Below the pieces are notes generated by a model that was not told where the DNA came from, searched no databases, and worked only from the letters and a program-made list of their open reading frames with translations. This document shows, in pieces, positions 52,318 to 61,500 of a DNA stretch of 64,000 nucleotides (the stretch's first letter is position 1; each line of letters begins with the position of its first letter). A program made the position numbers and the translations under genes. Source of the DNA: Brienomyrus brachyistius (Eukaryota > Chordata > Actinopteri > Osteoglossiformes > Mormyridae); NCBI RefSeq assembly GCF_023856365.1, contig NC_064536.1:37006776-37070775 (forward strand), given 5' to 3'.

Positions 52318-54134
52318 TGTCATGCCTGGTTCGTCCGATCCTCCTGTGTGCCACGCCCCCTCATTTACCTTGTGTGAAACCCTGATTTTTACCAGCTCTT
52401 CCGTGTTTCCTGCCTTCAGTCTGGTGTATTTAGTCCGCGTTCAAGTCCGATTCCCCAGTCCTGTCATTGAAGTCTGCACCGTGGTTGTTCGTCCGCCTGT
52501 AATAAACCCGTTTGATTTGGGAGTTCCTCTATTTGATCCTCATTCCCCGAACCCTGCTCGCTCGCCTATACACAATCGTGGCAGAATGACAGGACTCCAT
52601 GAGAAAGTACCCCCCCAGCTAAGGACGTTTACCTCGGTCTGGTCGATGAGGTACTGCACTGGATCACCCAGCCCGAAATTCATGAGGACCCGATAGCCTG
52701 GGCGCTAGCCATCCAGAGCTGGGACATGCTTGAAGGGATGTCCCTAGAAGAGGACACGCACCTCGCCGATCAAGTGCGCGAAAATCTCCGGCAGCTGCGG
52801 GGGAGACTACCCGAGCTGAGGACTGGGCTGATCCCACTCGACAGCGAGTGGTTGCCAGATCTGCCACTGGACTTCCTTGGAAGTTCCCAATGTCCACCAA
52901 CAGCTGCAAATCGGAAAAAGAAGAGGAGGAAAGGTAAAAGACCAGAAGACACGTGGACGATCTTTTTTGGGGCGGTCTCCCTCTCCTCTTCTCCCTCCAT
53001 CAGGTGTCAGGAGAAGCTTGACCTGGAGGTGTTCATGCCGGTGGCAGATGCTCCTGCACGGCTCCCAGAAGAGCCTGATCCATCATTCGCCAGACAGTAC
53101 TGGAGGATGCTGGAAGATTTGGCCTTGCAGGACTCCCTGGAAGCAGCCCAGCTCACCAAACAGCTTCAGGGAGAGTTTGCTGCCTTCACCCCAGCCTCTC
53201 CCCGGGGATATTTGGAGAGGTTGGCAGATGACATGTAGAGGCTGCTCCAGTTGAGGAAGGAGCCGGCGGCCGACAGCTGCATTGCTGCCTGCAGAATGCC
53301 CCTTTCCGGGAACTTACCTGGCTCTTAAAGGGGCCAGGTCAATAGGGGATGCCATTCCCTGGATCCCCAAGATCCTTAAAGAGGCAATAATGGCTGTGGA
53401 GACACGCACCCCCGCTCCAGGCCGTGTGGTTCCTGTGCTGGAGGTTATGGCACCGGCCCCCGCGGTGCCTGTTCCTGACCTGCCTGTGTCTGATGTTCGT
53501 GACCTGCCTGTTATGCCTGTTCCTGACCCACCTGGTGTTCCTAGCCTGCCCAACCTGCCTGACATCCTGGAAGTGCCAGAGCCGGCGGTCTATGCACCAC
53601 TGCCCACAGAGACTCCCGCTGCGACTGAGGCCCCTGCAGCGCCCCCTGTGCTTCCTGCAATGCTACCATCCTGCAGGGCTCCAGTCCTGCACCTCCTGCT
53701 CCGCCCAAGATCCCAGATCCGCCCATCGCTGAGCCCACAGAGGTTCCCGCTCCAGACCCTCCTGCACCTGACCCGGCTCCCACAACCCCTGGTCCCAGGA
53801 CGCCAGTTCTAGTCCCCGAGGAGGTCCCAGACTGCTCGACCGTTGCTCCTCCTCCCTTGATGGAAGGAGAGGAGGAGCTCAAATGGGACCCCTTGGAGAT
53901 CTCCCTGATGACCACAGGGACTCCTCCAGGGCAATGACTCCTCTACCATCGCCCCAGCGTGGTGGACCCCGGCCAGGTCCCCACCTTTCGGTATCCTGAA
54001 AGGGGAGAGGACACAGGTGCAGGGGTCGGGTCCCACCTGCGGTACCAGCCTGCAATAAACCCATTTGTTTTGGGAGTTCCGTCTATTTCACCCTGATTCC
54101 CCGAAACCTGCTCGTTTACCTATCGATGGTGACA
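52318..54134 (+). mobile_element. Non-autonomous LTR retroelement, copy E
   Basis: 5-prime LTR 52318-52583 (TGTCATGCC to TCGTGGCA). The 3-prime LTR is represented by its last part, about 54040-54134 (aataaaccca to TGGTGACA). Flanks AATAT and TATAT agree at four of five positions. Internal 1.45 kb carries the family protein in several frames. No pol domain. Confidence 0.75.
52587..53960 (+). pseudogene. LTR-element Pro-rich protein, copy E
   Basis: Starts MTGLHEKVPPQL, then after a shift GLVDEVLHWITQPEIHEDPIA (conserved helical block). The frame 52726-53238 continues with MSLEEDTHLADQVRENLRQL, NRKKKRRKGKRPEDTWTIFF and GAVSLSS. From 53282 the next frame has LKGARSIGDAIPWIPKILKE and a Pro-rich stretch. 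Near 53860 the tail block MEGEEELKWDPLEISLM follows. This is the copy in which most conserved blocks can be read in order. Three or more frameshifts. No known domain; N-terminal part probably alpha-helical. Confidence 0.55.
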
Positions 54135-54511
54135 TATATTTACAGCTAATTACTGTTAAATATTAATAAATCCTTTAAAAAACTGTTTGCTCACCATTTT
54201 ATCTACAATGTTGAAATTACTTGGACAAGAAAATTCTGGTGCGTTCGATTATTTCTCTCCAAGTTGGAACTCGGATGAAAACGTCACGAAAAATGTCACT
54301 TCCCGTTGGAAACATGTCTCTTATAAGACGATGATGTCGGACAGAATTTTGCCCCTGTGACGTAATTTCAACATGGCAGCTTACACACTCAACAGTAATT
54401 CTATTTTATAAATCTTTAAAAATGTTTATTTTGTTAAATGTATTAATAGTTATAAATGTAATTGCACGTGTTCGATTTACAGAATACCATATTGTGACCG
54501 TAAACAATATC

Positions 54512-56641
54512 TGTTAGGTTTCCCGGGAGGACGGGCTAGCTGGAGGTGGCAAAGGATGAGGCAGGCAGGCAGAAATAAGGGCAGACGGGGGTTTATTGGG
54601 ACTAGCAGGGGGTAGCAAAGGCGACACGGAGGGAACAGGCAGGACGAAAGGGCCAGGAGTGAACGGAGGGAACACAGGGGGACGAGGAGCAGAAACAAGA
54701 GGAACAAAGGGACAAGGAACAAACATTGGAGGGACAGATACAGGAGACCAAGGAAGAAAGGATGGTGGATTAAGGGGAAACCAAGGGAGCCACGGCGAGC
54801 AATGGGCAGCAGCCGGAGGGGCCGCAGGCGACCAGGAGGCCTGAGCTGGAGGGGACCTTGGAGGGGCCAAGGAGACAGGCCAAGAGACAGACGCAGGGGA
54901 CGAGGAGGGAGTCGGAGGGGGCACTAGGGGAGGCGATGCGGGAGCCAGAGGGGACCCCGACAAAGGCAAGGAGGGAGGGGGAGCCGCAGCGAGTGACGGC
55001 GTGGCCACAGCCAGCCAAGGTGACGTCCCCTGACGCACCGGAGTGGGGGAACCTGCAGGCGATGGAGGAGCCACAGCGGGGGAACCCGCAGGCGATCAAC
55101 GAGACGTCGGAGGCGGGACTGAGGCAGCTCGACGAGGCGTCGGAGGGGGATCTGCAGGTCACTGCCAGACCGGAGCTCCAGGACCTGCAGGCGCCCCCCG
55201 AGCCCCAGCCAAGGCGGGAGAGGGCAAGCCAGGGGGCAGGGTGGGTGGGACCCTAGCCCTGCGTATGTGTCCTCTCCCTTTCCGGGACACCGACATGCGG
55301 GGTATAGGTCGGGGTCGACCTTGCCGGGGCGAGGGCAGAGGAGTTATCAGGGAGGTCCCCGAGGGGTCCCATTCGAGCTCCTCCTCCTCCAAGAAGGAAG
55401 GAACAATAGTCAGATTGTCCGAGACCTCCTCGGGGACTGGAGCTGGGGGGACTGGAGTGGAGCTGCAGCAGGAGGCGGAGGGGCCTTTGGCGGAGAGGCT
55501 GCAGCAGGTGGCGGAGGCGGCTGCTCGGGCGGTGCTACAGGCTGAGGTGCCTGTTCAGGCGGTGCTGCAAGCACAGCGGGCGTAGCCGGGACTTCCAGCT
55601 TGGGCGGTGCTGCAGGCTCAGCGGGCATAGCTGGGACCTCCAGCTTGGGCGGTGCAGCAGGCATAACGGGCATAGCGGCTGCAGCAGGCGGAGGTGCCTC
55701 GGGCGAAGGCGGAGGCAGCGCCTTGGGCGTAGCGGCTGCAGTGGGACAGGCAGTTCGTGCGCAGGCGGGACAGGCAGAACAGGCGCAGGTGGGACAGGCA
55801 GAACAGGCGCAGGCGGGACCGGCGCTGCCCCTTTAAAAGTCATGGAGATATGCGGAATGGCGTCCCACATGGCTCTAGCTCCCCGATTCACCAGCCGCGC
55901 TACCCGATAATGGTACGTCGCCAGAGGCGGCAGCTGCTCAGCGGTGGCGAGATCAGGGCTGAGCCATACCGGTGTTTGAAGAGGGAGGAGTTCCTCCCGA
56001 TACTCTGCCGGGAGAAATACAGAAGAGAGAGAGCAGGTGCCCAGGAGGATCGTCGGGTCCTCTGCTAGCTTCCCCTTCGGTCTCCTTCTCTTCTTCTTCC
56101 TGCCTGCCACGGTGGAAAGAGGCTGAGCCATTTCCTATGGGATGGGAGGTGGTACCGCAGCCTCCGTAACACACCCAGGGCCAACTGGGCTCTCCGCCCA
56201 GTGAGCTGCTGCAGCAGCCACTGGAGATTTTTGCATACCTCCAGCAGTAGGTACGCGTCTCCAGTCGGGGACATCCGCGCCAGCAGGTCGCCGCTCTGCT
56301 CGACCACTTCCATTTATTGGCTTAAAGATTTATTGTTTAAGCCAATAAATCACTTCTTGCAGCAGACAGAGGCGTTGGCTCTCGGTATACTGTGGTGGAT
56401 TGGCTCACTGGTCGGTCATTCTGTCAGGTTTCCCAGGAAGGGAAACTGGCTGGAGGTGGCGAAGGATGAGGCAGGCAGGCAGAAATAAGGGCAGACAAGG
56501 GTTTATTGGGACTAGTGGGGGGTAGCAAGATGCGCATTCCAACAACAACAACAATTACCGACATCAGACAGGGCAAGACGTGGACTGATATACAAAAGAC
56601 AAGCCGAAATAACAGGTGACAGCTGGGCACAATCGGGGAAC
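54512..56641 (-). mobile_element. Non-autonomous LTR retroelement, copy F
   Basis: Minus strand. The 5-prime LTR, lacking its first 60 or so bases, is at 56422-56641 and ends CCTGACA; the 3-prime LTR part is at 54512-54605 and ends CCTAACA on the minus strand. The internal region has the family start (ATG two bases after the LTR), the KKKRRRPKGK block, the ARAMWDAIPHISMTFK block, Pro-rich repeats, MEEEELEWDPSGTSL and a tail with FTPGPFVLPVP. The duplication at 57111-57306 provides an approximate empty site for its insertion. Confidence 0.7.
54514..56420 (-). pseudogene. LTR-element Pro-rich protein, copy F
   Basis: Frames in order on the minus strand: 56313-56065 (LLARMSPTGDAYLLLEVCKN), 56131-55535 (KKKRRRPKGKLAEDPTILLG, NRGARAMWDAIPHISMTFKG, Pro/Val repeats), 55392-55159 (MEEEELEWDPSGTSL) and 55074-54514 (Ser/Pro-rich with PRPPVFPPFTPGPFVLPVP, running into the LTR). 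All family blocks are present, so this copy and copy E together define the protein architecture. Several frameshifts separate the pieces. Function unknown. Confidence 0.55.
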
Positions 56642-57110
56642 CAGTATTTACCAGACTTGTTAGTGTCTTTGGTTTGTTTGTAGTTTGTTTGCCTCTCGAA
56701 AAAAGAATATCGCTATGAATGTACTAAAATATTTTCTAAAGCTTTTAATGTGGTTTGACTCATTCGTGTTTCTTGTTTGTTTGTCTCTTGGAAAAATAAT
56801 CTCACTCCAAAACTGCTAAAATATAAAGCAACAACACATGCAGGGTGTTCATGGAAGCAGCCATGTTTGTTCTGAATTGTGGTAGCTTGAACGGGAGATT
56901 GTCGGACGTGATGTCACTAAACTTGGAATTTCCAAGTTCCAAAAGAAAAAGAACTCACCATTCTGTCTGACATCAACATCATAAAAGGGGCGTGTTTCCG
57001 ACAGGAAGTGACGTTTTTTGTGACGTTTCATTACGTTTTCATCCGAGTTCCGAGTTGTAGAGAAAGAATCGAATGCACCATTTTATTTCTTGTTCAGGTT
57101 TCCCCGTGAC

Positions 57111-57306
57111 ATAATTTTAACATGGCAGCTTACACACTCAACAGTAATTCTATTTTACAAATCTTTAAAAATGTTTATTTTGTTAAATGTATTAGTAATT
57201 ATAAATGTAGTTGCACGTATTCGATTTAGAGAATACTATATCATGATCGTAAACAGCATCCTAACATGCAATATCAGATTTTTACCAGACTTGTTAGTGT
57301 CAGCAT
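57111..57306 (+). repeat. Direct duplication of the inner part of the inverted-repeat element
   Basis: Matches 54351-54511 (ccgtgacataattttaacatggcagcttacacactcaacag onward in both) and continues into sequence that matches 56645-56670 (ttaccagacttgttagtgtc). It therefore lacks copy F and shows the uninterrupted arrangement. Confidence 0.7.
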
Positions 57307-57715
57307 CATAAAAGAGGCATGAAGGGCCTGAATACTTTGAGGTAACTGTGTATGGCATTAAACTCAAAGGACGTCACAGCTCTCCTACCTAGCTGTCCTA
57401 ACGCCTCTCTGTGTGTATTACCCATTATCCAAGGCCACAAGGCCAGGATTAGGAATCAAAATGACCTTACATCAACAAAGTTGGTATTATTAGATGAATT
57501 TAATTTAAATGTTTAGGTTAATAGCAACATACAAATTATATTCAGTAGATTGACCATTGGTTGTTGTTGAATTAATTCAAAAAAATTATTTACACTACAC
57601 TAAAATTAGTTTACTTTGTATAACATAAAATTGAACTATGAATGTAAAATTTATATCTGTTTTTAGATAAATAAATTGTGTGTAACCACCTGTCTTAAAA
57701 TTACACCCAACAATA
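57307..57715. other. Unassigned AT-rich DNA
   Basis: No gene recognised. The right end abuts the LTR of Gypsy element 2. Confidence 0.3.
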
Positions 57716-58496
57716 TGTGGCCCGGGAAACAACACGCAGGAACACAAATACTGTTTTTGGGTCTAATTTATTCCATAGGCCTAATTAGTTAGACATTTTG
57801 GTTGGAAGATAAAAGGATTTACAATGAACAGTTTCTTAAACCTTACACTTTTCCCTTACAGAGGATTCTCTTACAGAAAAGAAATAAAACTCCACACTCA
57901 GGTGGGACTGGTACAGTATAAAAGTAAAATAAAACACACGGAAAACCCTGTGAGGCAGACCTCACATAACCGAGTACACCGAAATAAAAGGAAACGGCAG
58001 TTTTGCACTGAAAATAATACGGTAATGGCACACTGAAACAAATATCCTTGTTAGCACACAACTAACAACTGAACAGATATTTAACATGGACAGCATGCTC
58101 TTACCAACTTTGCACATACCAGTAAAACCTCAAGGCGCGGGCAGAAAACCTTGTGACGCACCGCTCTCTAAAATAAAAAGACACGAACCATTTTACCCGC
58201 TTTTTCAATATGTGGAAAGTGAATACACACCATTTGTTACCGTTCTCCACTTTTCTCACACAGAAAATTGGCAGAGAAAACAAAGCTGGTACTCTGGGAA
58301 ACTCTCACCCCACTCGGAAAACCGTCCGCAGCCCAGCTTATCCAGCTTAAAATGGCGCTTCCAGACAGTGGCTTTTCGCGCTCTCTCTCAGGTGATGATG
58401 TCACCAAGTTGCTTAAAGGCGCAACCACCTATTCCCCCTCGTTCCCCGATGCAGCTTAACCGCTCATGGTCAAAATCTCCAGATCACCTGGTTACA
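57716..58496 (-). repeat. 3-prime LTR of Gypsy element 2
   Basis: 781 bp, reading on the minus strand TGTAACCAGG to CGGGCCACA. It starts directly after the purine run AGGGGAGAA. Possible target duplication CAATA at 57711-57715, untestable here. The small frames inside (57824-58580) are not genes. Confidence 0.85.
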
Positions 58497-58526
58497 TTCT
58501 CCCCTGCGTGGAGTAAGCGCCCTCGA

Positions 58527-61500
58527 TTACTCACTACCTACCAAGGTCTTCCTAACCTCTTTGATTGCTTCTCGAAATAAAACTGTACTTAAACTAGTCA
58601 ATATCTGTGAGACTGCAGCAGGACTTACGGAGGCCATGTCAAGAACGGATCTAGGCTCATGATACACATTTGAATGTTGCCCCGCGTTCACTCTTTGGCT
58701 CCGACGTGGCCCAGCTACAGGTGTCTGCATTTCAGGGCTAGGCTCACCTGCATCTGTTTCTACTGTCTCCCTATTTGGAGTTTCAGCAGACCCAATTTGC
58801 ATGTCCTCATCCCGACAGGCCACTGGCTGTGAACCAACGAGTTCAGACCTGTCCAGCAATATATTTGACCCCGGGACCATATGTCTCACCAGGAAGACAT
58901 CTTCCTCTGCATCTCCAACATCTGACTCGGTCCCTGAAGACGGACTAGACTGAGTTACAGGAGCAGGGAGTTTTCTCCGTGGCGCTGGCACAGGAGGGCT
59001 AACACAGGGCTTTATATCCACCCTGTTTACCCTCTTGCAAGGACCTCCCTCCACTGGCTCTACAGTGTAGGTGTTACCCAAAACTTCCACAACCCTGTGA
59101 ACCGTGGGCTTCCATGCATCCTGTATCTTGTTGCGACCTAGTGGCCGATCACGCAAGTACACCAGGGCATCCACTTCAATCTTTGGACAATAGACTATGT
59201 CCCTCTGCACAGAAATGCGCTCAGCAGCTTTCTGCTCGGAATACACCTTCGCTCTGGCATGCGCTTCGCTTAAACGCTGTTGATGCACAGCTAACCAATC
59301 ATGGTTTGGATTGACCACCTGCTTTTGTCCCAACAAAGCATCCACTGGTAAGTGGGGTTCAACACCAAACAACAAATAATAAGGAGAATAGCCTGTGGTT
59401 GAATGGGGAGTCACATTGTACGCATACACCAATTCAGGCAGGTGCTCAGGCCATCTGCGTTTCTTTTCGGGAGGCAATGTGCGTAGCAAATCATGGATGG
59501 TACGATTAAATCGCTCGCACTGAGCATTTCCCGTAGGATGGTAGGGAGTAGTCCTGCTCTTCTTCACCCCATACAGTCTACAAAGCTCTGCTACAACCGC
59601 GCTTTCAAAATTTCGTCCCTGATCTGAGTGAAGCCTCTCCGGGACTCCATACTTCATGAACCATTCCCGTAAAAGGATCTTTGCTGTGGTATCTGCCTTT
59701 TGGTCCCGAGCTGGGAAGGCCTGTGTGAATTTCGTGAAAATGTCTGTGACCACCAACACATTCTCACGACCATCAATGGCAGGCTCCAGCACTGTAAAAT
59801 CTACAGCAATCACCTCCAATGGTCTTGAGGCAAGAAAAGACTTCATGGCAGGACGGATCTTAGGCTGCGGCATCTTGGCAAGGACACACCGCTGACATTC
59901 CTTTACCCACCGCGCGACATCCTCGTGCATTCCTACCCAAAAGCATCTTCGCCTCAACAACTGCAATGTACGTTCAACGCCCTGATGACCCATAGAGTCA
60001 TGCGCCCCTTCCAACACCTGCTTCCTCAGACTGCTAGGCAACAACAACTGAAAGTACTCTCCGTGTTTCTCATCCGAAACCACTCGATACAACAAGCCAT
60101 TTACTATCTTCACACAATCCCAGTGTTTAAGCAACAGACGAACCGGTCTGGGCAAAACTTGCCGCTCCTTCCCTGTAGGTACCTTATTCCGATCCCACAG
60201 GCCCCTGAATATCTGCAGCATCGGATCCTTTTGCTGGAATGACTGCAGTTCCTCCATTGAATAACCTGGGAGTGTTGGTGTGTTATCCTGAGTTAATTCA
60301 AGAGGCTTCTTCTCCCTGGGTTCTGCAATCCTAATCTGTCTAATCTTGCAGCTCTCAAGGGCTGCTGTAACCAGCTCTGAATCAAGCTTTGTGCCGCGAC
60401 TCAGACTGCAAATCGCTACACAACCGTCAAACTCAGCATCTTCAGAAACCTGCTCCGGCTCCCCTGCGAATGGCTGCCTAGACAAAGTGTCAGCCACTAT
60501 GTTATTTCGCCCTGGCCTATATTGTACCTCAAAATCAAACACCGACAGCTGAGCAACCCACCTTTGCTCTATAGCACCAAGCTTTGCTGTTTTTAAATAA
60601 CATAGAGGGTTGTTGTCAGTAATGACCGTAAATTTGGAACCCAGTAAATAGCCACGAAACTTCTCAGTTATTGCCCATTTAAGAGCTAAGAGCTCTAGTT
60701 TCATACTACTGTAGTACCTATCATTCCTTTCGGCACTCCTCAGTCGCCTACTAGCATAGGCTATGACTCGTTTGACACCATCCTGTTGCTGATACAAAAC
60801 GGCTCCAAGACCGTGGTTACTCGCATCAGTTTCTAGTATGAAAGGCTGAGTAAAATCCGCGAAGCCAAGGATGGGGGCACTAGTCAGCCTGTCCTTCAGT
60901 AAGTCAAAGGCCGCCTGACATTCTTCAGTCCACGCTAGAGTTAACAACTGGTTGGCCTTACCAGGACTACCTGTGTTTGAACACAAATTTACCACATCAT
61001 GCAGTGGGCCAGCAATCTTTGAGAACCCATGGATAAACCGTCTGTAGTAGCTACAAAAGCCCAAGAATGATCTCAAACCCCTAACCGTAGATGGTACTGG
61101 CCATTGCCTCACAGCTGAAACCTTTCCTGGATCAGTACCTATACCATCAGCAGACACTTGGTGACCCAAGAAATTTACCTCGGTCTGGAGGAAATGGCAC
61201 TTCTGTAATTTCACTTTAAGGCCTGTCTCTTTGAGACGCCTAAGCACCCTGTCAAGCCTCTCTAAGTGTTCCGGGAATGTCTGAGAATACACTAATATAT
61301 CGTCAAGGTATACTAGCATGATTTGGAAGACAAGATCGTTCATAGTGGCCTGCATGAGCCTTTGAAACGTTGCAGGTCCATTGCAAACACCAAATGGTAA
61401 TCTGAGATACTCATATAATCCAAAAGGAGTAGAAAAAGCAGTCTTATGCCTATCGTGCTCCTCTACCGCCACCTGATGATAACCACTCGCCAGATCAATG

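Larger units (their letters stand above)
54236..57083. mobile_element. Inverted-repeat element interrupted by copy F
   Basis: The sequence tggtgcgttcgatt...ctcggatgaaaacgtcacg...gtcacttcc at 54236-54345 reappears inverted at about 56955-57083 (tgcatccgattc-type complement with gaagtgacg, acgttttcatccgagttc, gaatgcacca). Without copy F (54512-56641) the interval is about 720 bp and has no coding capacity. It is most likely a non-autonomous DNA transposon with repeats of more than 100 bp. Target duplication not identified. Confidence 0.5.

Noticed and set aside
57824..58580. Short frames at the left of Gypsy element 2
   Set aside because: They lie within or across its 3-prime LTR and have no recognisable domain.
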